Assembly (NCBI GenBank): GCA_014529385.2 | Contig: CM043959.1 | Span: forward strand, 85,357,029 to 85,421,028 | Length of the DNA: 64,000 nucleotides | Direction of reading: 5' to 3' | DNA from: Adiantum capillus-veneris | Lineage: Eukaryota; Streptophyta; Polypodiopsida; Polypodiales; Pteridaceae | In this document: in pieces, positions 1-10,406 of the stretch | Layout of the letters: each line of letters opens with the position of its first letter | Numbering within the stretch: the first letter of the stretch is position 1 | Position numbers and translations under genes: made by a program | The notes under the pieces: generated by a model | Told to the model about the DNA's origin: nothing | What the model saw: the letters and a program-made list of their open reading frames with translations, nothing else | The model's database searches: none

Positions 1-2
1 GT

Positions 3-125
3 TGGCGACTTAAACCTTATTTTCTTCAATTTGACCAGGCTCCACCTATTGACATTCCAGATGAGGACACACCATCAGCCGCCACCTCCGATGATAATGA
101 TCAAACAGATGATCTAGAGACATGA
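3..125 (+). pseudogene. C-terminal tail of a Ty3/gypsy polyprotein (partial)
   Basis: An open frame enters from the left edge and stops at TGA 123-125. It begins WRLKPYF, which resembles the end of Athila/Tat-type integrases (motif of the form NG-x-RLK-x-Y), and continues into an acidic Asp/Thr-rich tail. A polypurine tract follows 12 bases after the stop, which is the expected layout for the last pol codons of a plus-strand LTR element. Only about 40 residues are visible, so the assignment rests mainly on the RLKPYF motif and context. It could also be the tail of another retroelement gene. Confidence 0.4.
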
Positions 126-137
126 ATGCCTCTAGCC

Positions 138-149
138 AAAAGGGGAGGG
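138..149 (+). promoter_or_regulatory. Polypurine tract
   Basis: AAAAGGGGAGGG lies 12 bases after the pol-like stop codon and 4 bases before a TG at 154. It is the expected plus-strand DNA primer site next to a 3' LTR. The twin LTR is outside the window, so the boundary cannot be verified. Confidence 0.45.
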
Positions 150-987
150 CTAATGATGGGGGCTTTTCACAAGCCAAGCTCCCATACCCCTCTTCTCTCG
201 TCCCCACCCCATGGAAACCTCCTCTTAGGGAGGGAGTGATAAAAGGCATTGGAAAAGTAAGAAAAAAAATAAAGTACGATTATGTAAATATATGAGAAAG
301 GTAAAATAGGCCACCTCATGCCTGCGGGGCAGCCCATCCCCACCTTGCCTCCTTTTTCTTCACTGTTGCCCCACCGTGTGTCCCTTTTCCTCTCCTCCAC
401 TCAAAAGGTCAACTCCCTCTCTCTTCCCCTTGTCCTTTCTCCTTTCTCTCTCCCCTCAAGCTACCCCACCTCTCACCAATAATGCATTCTAACTCACCAA
501 TAATGCACCCTAACTCACATGCAACTTACTGTATCTTCCAAAATAGTATACCCCACCCCCCCTTTCTCTCTCCTATCATATCCCATGACCCAAGTACCCC
601 CCCTCTCTCTAAAGGGCGCCATGTCTCTTGTCTTGTAGCTAAATAACCTCCCCCACACTCACACACACTCAGTTTCACTAAAAAAGGTGCCCACAGACCC
701 ATCCCCACCCGGTGGTTACCTGATTTTTCTTGTGTTCACACACATATACACACAGATTCACCTCTGAACACACTCCTCTCTCTCCCCTCTTGTAATTACT
801 TTATTCTCCATGTCACCTCTCACTTTTTTTCATCAACCCATCTCTCTCTCTTAGTCTCTCTCTCATGAGACTGCTGTTCTGGCACATATACACACAGCCA
901 GACAAGTGGGGCCCACAGTCACATGGCCTATGGAGATAATGATTTCTTCATTTCTAAATTCTAGAATTTCTCCCCCCCCTCCTCTCC

Positions 988-995
988 TATATAAA
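988..995 (+). promoter_or_regulatory. TATA box in candidate LTR
   Basis: TATATAAA in a CT-rich context, about 310 bases upstream of an AATAAA signal. It is a plausible LTR core promoter. Confidence 0.4.
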
Positions 996-1476
996 GAGGG
1001 GTCACCATCACACAAAAACACACAACATCACCAAAGAACACACTATGCACTGTGCGTGCCTAGTGCACACACACACACCCACACCATCACCATCACCATC
1101 ACCGCAATCACCATGCTTGTCTTGAGCATGACCTCTACACCATTGGCTATGGAAGATGAAGGGCAACTAAATGAAGGATGATGGCCATAATCCTCGTGCG
1201 AGTCTTCGCCATCAACTCCCACCTACCCGCCATGTGCTCTACCACTCTCTCCCTTCTCGTTCCCCTACCCTATGCTCCCCATTTCATCGCCTTATTCTCT
1301 AAATAAAGCTTGAGGTTTTGTGAGTATGTTTTCTTGCAATGTTTTGCCCATGTGAGGTGTGCGGAATCGCCACCTAGTCTTGTGTTTTGGAGTGAGCTTG
1401 TGTATGTGTGAAGGGTGTGCGGATTCGCCATCCTTTTGTGATGCCTAAGTACTAAGCCGCTATACCCCCTCCCTCA

Positions 1477-1499
1477 CTCTCTCTCTCTCTCTCTCTCTC
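1477..1499. repeat. CT microsatellite
   Basis: An uninterrupted CT run of about 23 bases. Confidence 0.9.
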
Positions 1500-1696
1500 A
1501 CTTGATCTCATTCCATTTACTTTTCATCATTACTCCCAAGCATCCATCTCTCTTGGATGAAAACTTTGTTATGGTGGTGTGTTGTTTGCGTCCTAGCCGC
1601 TGAAGCTAGGTGGTGCCCCCTGTTTGCTTTACCATGACAGGCTCGAGGCGCGCCATTCGGTCCCCGGTGTTTTAGAGGCCATCGGGGTTCGGGGTT

Positions 1697-2060
1697 CGCT
1701 TTGCTCCCTTCATTGTTTACAATACAAATTAGTGGCTTTTGAAGCCCAATTGATGCCATGAAGATGGAAAGATTCATGCACCAAAATTACACTTGGTAGG
1801 GCCTCAATCCCAAGACCTCAAACACCTCAAAAGATAGAGATAGGTAGCAAGAAATGAGGAAAGAGGAGAAGAAGAAGAAGGATTCTTATAAGGAGGAAGT
1901 ATTCTTCTCACATTAGTTCGCTCATAAAGTATTAGCATGGCATAGTATGTGAGATGATGAAGGAGATGAGCATGCTTGGCACTTGCTTGGATTTGGATTC
2001 CAAGGTCAAGTTTTGGTGGTGTAGTCTTCTCCACTTATCTTAGTCTTGAGAAGGAGAGTT
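1697..2060 (-). repeat. LTR remnant of element A-prime
   Basis: The reverse complement matches the end of the element A LTR at about 32800-33120. Shared pieces include CTTGGGA followed by GAGG/AAGG, the CTTTCCATCTTCAT segment, and the GAAGAAGAA-rich stretch. It lies downstream (minus strand) of the A-prime chromodomain, where a 3' LTR should be. Only the inner third to half of the LTR is recognisable. The sequence between it and pol is replaced by GA and poly-C tracts. Confidence 0.45.
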
Positions 2061-2087
2061 CACATTGATAGAAAGAACTTTCTTGAG

Positions 2088-2091
<4 letters not shown>

Positions 2092-2131
<40 letters not shown>

Positions 2132-2162
2132 CCTATTGACCCCCCCCCCCCCCCCCCCCCCC
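2092..2162. repeat. GA microsatellite followed by a 23-base C tract
   Basis: GA repeats run to about 2130, and an uninterrupted run of C fills 2140-2162. Short spurious ORFs arise from these simple repeats. Confidence 0.9.
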
Positions 2163-2219
2163 TCCCTCTTCTTGTCGTGCTTGAAGACTACTGGACTTCA
2201 TTGTGGGCTATCCAATGAA

Positions 2220-3250
2220 TGGCTCATCCATCTAGCATCTTCAAAATGAATTTTTTTTTAATTTAATAAGATATCCTTGGACAAACTTACCATCTTTCAA
2301 TACCTTATCTTCATGTTGTAGAATTGACTCAAGTTGGAGGACCTCTTCTTGAGCTTGAAGTTCTGGAGGATCTTCACAACGTCTTAAGGTGGCTCTCCTT
2401 TGTAAGTCTTAAGTAGGATCACATGAAAGGCATTGTGTATGAGCCAATGATTGGCGTCAATTGATAAGCCATCTCATGATTGGCTCAAGAATTTGAAAGG
2501 TACCACAGTATCTTTTTGCTAGTTTAACGTAATACTTTTGGTGTCCTATAGGATTCTTGCCCTATTCTTTCCCAAGGTATGTCTTAGACAAGTTTTAGGG
2601 AACTTTATTAAGACCCAATCATCTTGCTTGAAGGTCAAGGCTCTTCTATGATTATTAGAAGTAGCCTTTTTATTTTTCTATAAGATAAATATAACTACTT
2701 TAATCTTTTAAAAATATTCTTTTAAGTCTCAGCTATATTCATCAGTGCTAAAGATCTTCCCATGTCCTTTGAGTAGCAAGGGGCTTTTGGATCTTCCCTC
2801 AATGACCTCAAGTGGTGCTTTTCCTGTAGAAGTATGCATAGTGTTGTTGTATGCATAGTCTACAAGAGGTAGGTACTTCTCCCATTGAGAACGTTGATCT
2901 ACTTACATAACATAGGCTTTTAGTAGATCAAGGATTGTGGAGTTCGCCGCTTTCACTTTGGCCATCCATTTTGTGGGTGATAGGTCGAAGAGAAATTTAA
3001 TCTAGTACCTAGATTTTCAACGAGACCCTTCAAAAAATTACTGGACATTTGAGGATCTCTATCTGGCATAATAGATGTAGGAAATCCATGGCACTTTAAA
3101 ATTTGTGATATGAAGAGGGTTAACATTTGATGTGCCTTAATAGTCTTTTTGACACGTATGAACTGAGCTTGTTTACTGGACTTATCAACTATAGTCCATA
3201 TTTCCATACTCCCATGAATAGACTTGGGCAATCCAAAGATAAAATCCATG
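2220..3250 (-). pseudogene. A-prime: integrase core and chromodomain, decayed
   Basis: On the minus strand, 3249 to 2953 encodes an integrase core start: MDFIFGLPKS, then VDKSSKQAQF, MPDRDPQMSSNF and TYHPQNG. It resembles the element A protein in this window at 30440-30720. The second catalytic Asp lies in the PDRD segment, which is normally SDRD. Further down, at about 2225-2400, the DNA matches the A chromodomain end (the GED-VRWM-type segment and the EVADQEEVL region), so the order integrase, GPY-type region, chromodomain is kept. Frames are broken by many stops. Chromovirus integrases use the chromodomain to steer integration to particular chromatin; no such activity is expected from this copy. 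Confidence 0.75.
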
Positions 3251-3385
3251 GATATACTCTCCCATGGTTAATCGGGGATTGGCAAATGTCTGGAGTAATC
3301 CAGCTTTCTTCCCTCAATCATATTTTGTCTTTTCGCATATCACATGCTTGGAAATATAGTCTTGTATGTTTACTTTCATGGTAGG

Positions 3386-3646
3386 CTAGTAGAAGTATGT
3401 TTCCTTGTAGAGTAGATTGAGTCCCGCTTTGCCCCACATAGGAGAAGCATGAGATTCATACATTGTGTTCTCACGAAGTGATTGAGTAACACATAGCATA
3501 TTTCCGTAGAGAAGATAACCATATTTCAAGGTAAATGTTTCTTCTTTCGTTCCTAACTCAAGGGCAAAAACTACATCATAAGCATCTGGATTGGTAGCAT
3601 ATTCATCTTTCATAGAAGATAGGTAATTGTGAGTTGCTATTATCAT
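3386..3646 (-). pseudogene. A-prime: H2C2 linker between RNase H and integrase
   Basis: An 86-residue minus-strand fragment contains MYESHASPMWGKAG and ETYFY, matching the zinc-binding N-terminal part of integrase in element A at 30038-30320 (YESHAPPYAGN, VETYFYWP). It ends before the Cys pair. It is one of several frame-broken pieces of one ancestral pol gene. Confidence 0.65.
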
Positions 3647-3659
3647 AGAATTTACCCTT

Positions 3660-4320
3660 CATGGCCATCCTAAAAGTGCATCGGCCACATGGTTGTGCTT
3701 ACCTGCAAGGTAGCACTATGAAAATTGATTTGAAAAAGAAAAATTGCCCACCTCATTAGGTAGAATAAATAGTGTCTCTAGGAGATAATGCTTCCATGTT
3801 TCTAGGGCATGCCCTTCTTGAAGCAAAACTACTCCAAGGCAATTACCACATGCATCACATTAGACCTCGAAGGGCTTTGTGAGATCTGGTAAAATAAGCA
3901 CGGTTTGAGATAAGCTTTTCTTTAATATTTTTAAACCTTCTTGGTCCTTTCCAATCCATGCATTCTTGACGTTCTTCTTTGTTAGATCATATAGTGGACC
4001 GCGGCTATTAATGATAATTTTTAGTTATGCGCCTATAGTATGCACACATACCAATAAAGCTTCAAAGCTCATGTAAACTCCTTGGTTTACTCCATTCTTT
4101 AATTACTTCCAACTTTGTGGGATCCATATGGGTCCCAAATTGAGAGATAATATGACCTAAGTACTAAATATCTTGCAAGAACATTTCACTATTATTTTGA
4201 TTAATAAAAAGATCATAAGATCTCTAAAATCTTGGAAAATTACCTCGAGGTGTTTCTTGTGCTCTATAAGAGATTTGGAGTAGATGATTATATCCTCAAA
4301 TGAATAATCTAGTGAAGTTG
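3660..4320 (-). pseudogene. A-prime: RNase H and RT thumb region, frame-broken
   Basis: No long frame is open. The minus strand at about 3830-3900 still reads as the RNase H start (CDACGN-LGVVLLQEG), and the flanking DNA aligns with element A at 29420-30000. Multiple frameshifts and stops are present, so it is non-coding now. Confidence 0.5.
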
Positions 4321-4328
4321 CAATATGG

Positions 4329-4517
4329 TCAAAAGATTTTTTCCATCATGCGATTGAAAGTGGTTGGAGCATTTGTCAAGCCAAAAGGCATCACAAGATA
4401 TTCATAAAGATCAAATGTAGTACAAAAAGTGGTCTTTAAAATATCTTCATTGACTATCCTTATTTGATGATAGACACTTTTAAAATCAATCATGTTCAAG
4501 TAGGTGGATACTTGCAA
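4329..4517 (-). pseudogene. A-prime: reverse transcriptase palm fragment
   Basis: A 62-residue minus-strand frame reads FKSVYHQIRI, then [33 protein letters not shown]. These are conserved RT blocks (DLKSGYHQI and MPFGLTNAP motifs of Ty3/gypsy). The normal DLKSG reads DFKSV here. The frame stops before the YxDD region, which lies in broken sequence to the left. It matches A at 29060-29200. Confidence 0.8.
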
Positions 4518-4791
4518 CTTATCAAATAGATCTTGTACACGAGGTATGGGAAATCTATTTTTACTTGTGATTCTATTTGTAGTCTACGCACATGCAATAG
4601 GTACCATCTTTCTTTTGGACTAATAGAACCAGCGAGAAAAATGGGGATGAACTTGTCCTTAACATTCCTTTTTCTACCAATCCATTTACTTTCCTTATTG
4701 TCTCCTCTTGTTGAGCTTGAGAGACTCTATATGGAGGCTTATTGGAAGGTGAACTTCCTGGTAGTAGCTCTATGGCATGGTCATCATCCCC

Positions 4792-5320
4792 TCATTCTGG
4801 AGGTAACTCCCTAGGGATGTCATCAAGGAAAACATCTTGAATTTGGTTTATGAAGTTAGATAACTCTAATTCTTCTTGATTTCTACCACTATTATTTAGT
4901 GTAGCAACAGTATTATTCATAGACTCTTTAACAAAAATCATGTACGCAAAAACTGAACTTTTCATTGACTTGTCAAAATCTTGTGTATGTACAAGAGGTA
5001 TGGTGTTGCCTTTCTCGCTTGCATCTATATATATATATATACTTAAAATAGATTTCTCTCTCATGAAACTTCCTAGAGGTAGCCATGCAATAGAACCATG
5101 GTGCCCCTAGAATTACATCTTCATGTTTGAGAGGAGAGATAAAGAATTCTTCTTTATCCACATAACTTTGGAAATGAAGTTTCAAATTTCCAATCAAGGG
5201 AGTGAACGAGGCTTCCTGTCCCTTGAAAACCCCATCCAAATGCACACTATCCATTGTCCCTGTAGTGAGAGTTTTCCATGTCTTTGGAGCTTCTCTGTTA
5301 TCCCATTGGCTAGCCACCAT
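4792..5320 (-). pseudogene. A-prime: protease C-terminal part and protease-RT linker
   Basis: Two overlapping minus-strand frames cover it: 5320-4973 and 5064-4792. They share FKGQ-ASFTPLIG, SYVDKEEFFISPL, EDVILGAPWF, then FDKSMKSSVFAYMIFV and DVFLDDIP with element A at 28310-28750. ILGAPWF is the ILG-block near the end of gypsy retropepsins. The catalytic DSG segment is missing at the upstream end, so the domain is incomplete. A frameshift falls near an AT microsatellite at 5027-5041. Confidence 0.75.
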
Positions 5321-5420
5321 TACCTGGAAAACTTTTGAAAGTTCATGGAAACATGTCCTAGATTAGAGGATTCTGTAAAGACCTCATATCCAAAGGCCGT
5401 ATAAAATTGTTGTATGGAAG

Positions 5421-5905
5421 TTAAGCCTTTGTCAATGGCACCGAAGGAACCATCGTAGGCGAGGAAAATGATGTTCTTTTCTCCCTCTTTGAACTTCTTG
5501 ATCTTGTTGAACCTTTTCCATGTGGAATATAATTTTTAGAGTCCTCTCCTCTTAGGATCCTTGAAGGAGTAGCCACTACTTTCATTGGGAGAGGAGGGTG
5601 ATGAAGATGGAGCAAAGGGTGACCTCTTTATCTCCTTTTTCTTCTTGGAAGTTCTTTCTTCTCTCTTGGAATCAAAATGAGAAGGTTTATGCAACAATAT
5701 TTTCCTCTTTGGAGGAGTTGGAGATCTTTGTGGGTGAGAGTTGTCTTCTTGCAACCACGTCTTCAATAGACATGTTTGGAGACTCACCTCTATTTCTCTC
5801 CATTAGTGGAGGCTCTTCACTTGCAGCATGACATCTCCTTTTTGGATGAGATGCATCCCGGACTTGATGTTGGGGCTCTTCATGAGGATTGTTCTCATCA
5901 CCCAT
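5421..5905 (-). pseudogene. A-prime: possible gag/linker remnant
   Basis: Three overlapping minus-strand frames encode a Lys/Arg/Ser/Pro-rich sequence upstream of the protease fragment. The position fits the gag C-terminus or a linker, and the composition fits a nucleic-acid-binding Gag tail. No zinc knuckle or Gag core is recognisable, and the matching part of element A is absent, so the identity is by position only. Confidence 0.35.
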
Positions 5906-6479
5906 AGAGATTCCTCTCGTCCATACTCAGTACGTTCCACATCCTATGATAGCCTAGACAGGCCCCTCTGCAACATCCAGCCCACTCAACATCTCCTCTG
6001 AAGGATCCTAAAGTACTGTCTGGTGATGTGCAGTCCTAGCATTGAGAACCCCTAGGATAATAATGCCATCATCTCTAGAGAACTCCCATATGTCATCATC
6101 CAAATTAGAAAAGAGGGATTGTCCTCTGGGTGGTGCATATAACGACATACTTGAGGGAAAGTAGAAAACATCTCACCCACATGTACCTAGCCTGCTCATC
6201 CCTACGAGCTATATGTATCAACAACTACAACTCCTCCCTGAATAACAATGCCACTCCCCTTGAGGCCCGTCCCCTGGTTGGGTACGGGAACGAGCACAGT
6301 AGTAGATGCTTGTAGATTAGGTTTGTGTGTGTATGTTGACTAGGGGATAGGGGTGTTATGGAAATCGTTGGCTATAGAGAGTCATCTGGGTTGTGTGTTG
6401 GGTGTGTTCCCATTTTTTCCTCTCCACTGCTAGTTGCGATGAGATTTTTCTCTTTGATTTTGCTTACCCTTTTCCTATG
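5906..6479. other. No gene recognised
   Basis: Between A-prime and the copia remnant I see no convincing coding signal on either strand. The 61-codon frame at 6130 has no family features. Confidence 0.5.
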
Positions 6480-6990
6480 ATCTATCACAAACAAAGAACA
6501 TTTCTACTACCAGGAGAAGCATCAAGATTCTTTTTGGTAACCTCGTCAACAAGAAAATTTATTTAACCATCAACACATGATAAACTATTAGTAGGTATTG
6601 AGCTACTTATGGTTGTGCAAAAAATATCCTAATTTTTTGGCAACACAACTAGCAAAAACATTTCTTTGACAAAATATTCAAAATTAACTCCCTACAAACA
6701 AAGTCGATTGAGAATTGTGTTGAACTCATTGACATGGTTTCACATGGGTGTGCCTTTATCCATCTTCAAATCAACCAACTTTTTCAACCAATAAACTTGT
6801 TACACTGCTCTTTGCTTCTCATACAAGCCACATAACCTTTTCCAAAACTCATAACTAGTACTTTCCTTGTTTACATTGAAGTACACATTGTTTGATAAAG
6901 TCATGTTGGGATAAGGGCTTTGCACCTTTGACCGAGGCAGGATGTCAAGTGTCTGGCCACCCATTGTACATCCTTATTCTTTTTGGTGTA
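6480..6990 (-). pseudogene. Ty1/copia Gag (UBN2-type) remnant
   Basis: Reading the minus strand from about 6905 gives MTLSNNVYFNV, then a block with Glu-Phe-Trp-x-x-Leu-x-x-Leu-Tyr-Glu-Lys, then VYWLKKLVDLKMDKGTPM and HVNEFNTILNRL. This is the order seen in plant copia Gag: SLSNNV, LYEK, L-x-LKM, H-x-NEFN. Frames contain stops. Upstream sequence to about 6990 still fits the preceding Gag block, with a frameshift near 6905. No copia protease, integrase or RT is seen nearby, so it is an isolated fragment. Confidence 0.65.
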
Positions 6991-7099
6991 CATAAACAAT
7001 AAGGAGCTCCTCACAACGATTTTTGAGGTTTCTCCACCCATACCACGCTCTTGCTTCTCCCTCTTCCCACATGCACCACACCCTATAGTGCACACACAC

Positions 7100-7552
7100 T
7101 TCCATGCACGAGCCTAAGCTTGGAGCTCAAACTCAAGCCATTCAGTGTAGATCCGGCACGATGAAACTGCATTGGGGCAAAATCTTTAATCTTTGAGCAT
7201 TTGCGTGCACAGATTATCTGGTACAAAGGAGGGAATCTTGAGATCTTCAGGGAATATTTGTATACATGAGATTTGTAGGGCAACAAAGAAAGTCAAACCT
7301 ATTGATTAAGCAAGTAAATCTGCAAAGCAAATTCGAGTACATTTGAATGGAGAAGGAAGCTCGACGATTGAAGGGGATCCGAGCAGGCAAATCATAGTTT
7401 GAAATAGGGCCACACATAACAAATTTAAGCAGCTAAAAAACGATCTCCAAGGCAAGTTCTAGAAGAACTTTGAGCACGGGAGAATCGATCATAACAAAGC
7501 TTTGTAGTATCTCATGGGCAAGGCCGCAAAATTAGGGGGTCGAGATGGGCTT

Positions 7553-7554
<2 letters not shown>
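7100..7554. other. No gene recognised
   Basis: Mixed-composition DNA between the copia fragment and the GT/CA block. It might be old copia leader sequence, but no primer site or LTR edge is visible. Confidence 0.4.

Positions 7555-7648
<94 letters not shown>
7555..7648. repeat. GT run facing a CA run (self-complementary microsatellite)
   Basis: About 62 bases of GT repeats end at 7618. A CC follows, then about 28 bases of CA repeats. The two tracts can pair with each other, making a potential hairpin with almost no loop. Confidence 0.9.
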
Positions 7649-7651
<3 letters not shown>

Positions 7652-8009
7652 TTACATCCAAATTGAGGACCTCTTAAGCCGTAAATTGGATGAGCAGGAA
7701 ATTTTGTAGTAACAGGCAACACTGGGTATTGCCAAGAGGGGGAAATCAAGATGATCAGAAGGCAAATTGAGTCTTGCAACAGTGCATCGATCAGCAAAAA
7801 ATGCAGAAGGCCTATCCAAGCATTAATAAGGTCAATCAAGTGCATGGTTTATAGGGCAAGCATCTTGTAGTGCTAAGCCATTGGGGGATTCTGAAGCAAC
7901 ATCAAGGAACTAGAAAATCTACCAAGCTTGGGGGAATTGCAACAAAGTGGGCATCACTCTTTTGCTTTAGAGCATTATGAAGCGTGGAATTTAGCTGAGA
8001 ATCAAAGAA

Positions 8010-8226
8010 GCAAGGTGTGTGTGAGAGTGTGTTCACACACCCACTCACATACACACAAAAGGGCAAGCTTTCAATAGCACTATAGAGGTAGAGGGAGACA
8101 AAGAAGAGCATGGGATATTGTGTGTGATATCCACACACACACTCACAGTCATTTTACAGGAGGAATACATAGAGAAGACGAGAAGTTTTTCTTAATCTGT
8201 ATCTTAGAGTGTGAGCACACACTCGC
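8010..8226. repeat. Three further GT/CA dyads
   Basis: Dyads sit at about 8014-8057, 8118-8147 and 8207-8226. Each has a GTGTG-type arm followed within a few bases by a CACAC-type arm. Sequence between them is ordinary. Confidence 0.75.

Positions 8227-8228
<2 letters not shown>

Positions 8229-8276
<48 letters not shown>
8229..8276. repeat. GA microsatellite
   Basis: An uninterrupted GA run of about 48 bases. Confidence 0.9.
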
Positions 8277-8278
<2 letters not shown>

Positions 8279-8903
8279 ATATTTGACATCCCTTCATTCA
8301 AAAAACATATATTGACACTTGACACAAGACAAATGACATAAACATGTGACACAATACAAGACAGGCGACCTCACTGCAAGGATTTTTATAAATATTTTCT
8401 CAAAAAACATAAACCCACACATATTTTAGTGTAAGCTTAAATTAGCATGGAACATCGTAGAACAATGTTATATAGTACTCGTTTTTTACCAAATAGGTTA
8501 CCAACTATTATACTATACCAAAGTCCAATAATGTATACTTTTCTTTAGTGTGCTCATATTAATCAACATGTTTTGCTAAACCCACTATGATCGCCCATGC
8601 ATTTAGTACGTTTTCATCAATATCAAACATCTTTTGTAAGTACATATCCCTACGAATAGATTAATCATCACAAAAAATAAAAAACCTCTTCTTAGTGGAC
8701 GTCAAAAGAGTGTCAACTTGGATTTGTGAAGCTCCGGCCATGGATATGGTAGTGATGTTACTTTTTGGCCGTGGTCAGGACTCGGTCGAGTGTTGTCCGA
8801 AGGGTACTTGGTCCAAGTTTGATCACTAGGTTCTATCTGTGAGTCTGAGAGGGTGTAGGGTGGGTAGTAGTAGCTTTGTGTGATGATGTAGTGCTCTTAC
8901 ACC

Positions 8904-8947
<44 letters not shown>

Positions 8948-9827
8948 CTGTTTTAATTATTATAAATACACATCAATGAATAAGATGTTCAAAAAGACGA
9001 CTCGCTAAAGATTTCTAGGAAAAGATAAGTACAAAAACAACTCAGTTTTTTTTTCATAATTGTACAACATAATAAGAATGAAGTATCATTCCAAATGAGT
9101 TTGTACAAAGGTATCAAAACTATCCCAATTGAAAGTGTTTTCAAAGTGGGACTAGAGCAAGCTAAACCTTTTTAAGCCAAGATAGAATTCTCACCTGCAT
9201 CCATATAGTCAAGACAACAGATATGTTACACTTGGTTACATATGGCAAGCTTCAAAGAATCTATCAGTTCTTATCTATGTCAAACTTAAAGATTATTAGA
9301 CTAGCTATTGTCCTGCATAATAAAATCTCAAGGATTTTTTTTAAAAAACATATTCCTACCAGAGTAGCACCATGGGGGTTTTTTAATCATTTACGGTAAC
9401 AAATGTCAACTAACCCATATTATTCTACGTATTGCTTTAGCTAAAAATGTATGGAAAAAACTTGCATGCAATGCAAAGTTCTTGTAACTTTATCTTTCAA
9501 AATATGCTCCTAGGTGGATCCATTCACATAGAACAAGCCAACTACTCATAGTAACAATATCTAGAGATTTCTTTGTAACCAAATGATTCTAATACAAAAG
9601 CAAGCTCTCAAATTATTGTAACCAGGGTATGTTATCCCTATACCCGATTATTAAAAAAATGGTACATCATCGGTCAAGAAATTATCCAAATTTTTAACCA
9701 TCAAAGCAAGAGATATCTATTGGCTTAGGAACCAAAAAGACGAGAAGATTTATTGGATCCAAATTCCCAAGAAAAAGATCATGTTGGGTAAGCAAGATAG
9801 TGAACAAAATTTAAAGTCAACTAGGAG
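8277..9827. other. No gene recognised; contains GT microsatellite
   Basis: A GT run occupies 8905-8945. The rest is AT-rich. I find no long frame or conserved motif on either strand. The stretch 9420-9800 has some short open frames, but I could not place it in a family. Confidence 0.5.
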
Positions 9828-9832
9828 TATCT
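9828..9832 (+). repeat. Target-site duplication, left copy
   Basis: TATCT immediately before the 5' LTR is repeated exactly at 23202-23206 after the 3' LTR. Five bases is the usual Ty3/gypsy length. Confidence 0.9.
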
Positions 9833-10385
9833 TGTTAACTCTCACGGCACACGGACACCCTATGATCTATAAACGTTGTATTATTTAGAGTCAAGTATCG
9901 GGCTTGTCGGACCAATAGGAACAGGGTAAGGGTGATCGCCGATGACAGGCGCACTCTAACTGGAATATTCAAGGAATTAGTTGGCTAAGTATGGGCGCCC
10001 AAGTGTGAATGGGGTGAGCTCATATATAAGCCACTAAACCTAATTTTTACTCATTCTCTCATTGTGCAATAGAAGCCGCTCTTGCTCCATCTCCACCTTC
10101 TCCTTCACCATCTCCTTGTGTGTGTGTGTGTGTACGTGAGAGAGAGAGAGAGAGTGTGAGAGTGTGTGTGTGATCGAGCGTTGCGGCGGCACAACGGCGG
10201 CGAGGCGGTTGAGCACGGCGTAGCGGCGTCTCCCTCTTCTTCGCTGCGCGGGAATTCTTCATTCGCAACTACGGAGGAAGGTGAGTGACACACCATTCTT
10301 CCTTGCGTGCTTGTCTGTTGTATGACTGTGTGCTAGGAGCCTTTGTGACTCGCACACGGCGCGTAGCAAATCCCAAGCCTTGACA
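9833..10385 (+). repeat. 5' LTR of the 13.4-kb element
   Basis: It starts TGTTAACTCT and ends CCTTGACA, the exact length of the copy at 22649-23201. A TATA box lies at 10023-10029. Downstream are GT and GA microsatellites and a GC-rich stretch (CGGCGGCACAACGGCGG) near 10183. Confidence 0.95.
10023..10029 (+). promoter_or_regulatory. TATA box of 5' LTR
   Basis: TATATAA about 190 bases into the LTR. The equivalent in the 3' LTR is TATAAAA at 22839-22845, so the box is kept in both copies despite one substitution. Confidence 0.7.
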
Positions 10386-10389
10386 TTTT

Positions 10390-10406
10390 TGGCACCGCTG
10401 CCGGGG
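10390..10406 (+). promoter_or_regulatory. Primer-binding site, Asp-tRNA type
   Basis: TGGCACCGCTGCCGGGG begins 4 bases after the LTR. It matches the complement of the 3' end of plant tRNA-Asp at 15 of 17 positions, by recall of that tRNA. Asp-type sites of this form are typical of Athila-like elements. Confidence 0.8.

Larger units (their letters stand above)
154..1500 (+). repeat. Candidate 3' LTR of the left-edge element
   Basis: The stretch begins TGATGGGGG right after the polypurine tract. It is pyrimidine-rich and has a TATATAAA box at 988-995 followed by a CA-rich region. AATAAA occurs at 1302-1307, about 310 bases after the TATA box, and a GT-rich stretch follows. That is promoter then polyadenylation order, as in U3-R-U5. 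Two near copies of a GTGTGCGG-AATCGCCA box lie at about 1357 and 1418. The right end is uncertain: a CT repeat starts at 1477 and no second copy is present to define the end. Confidence 0.4.
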
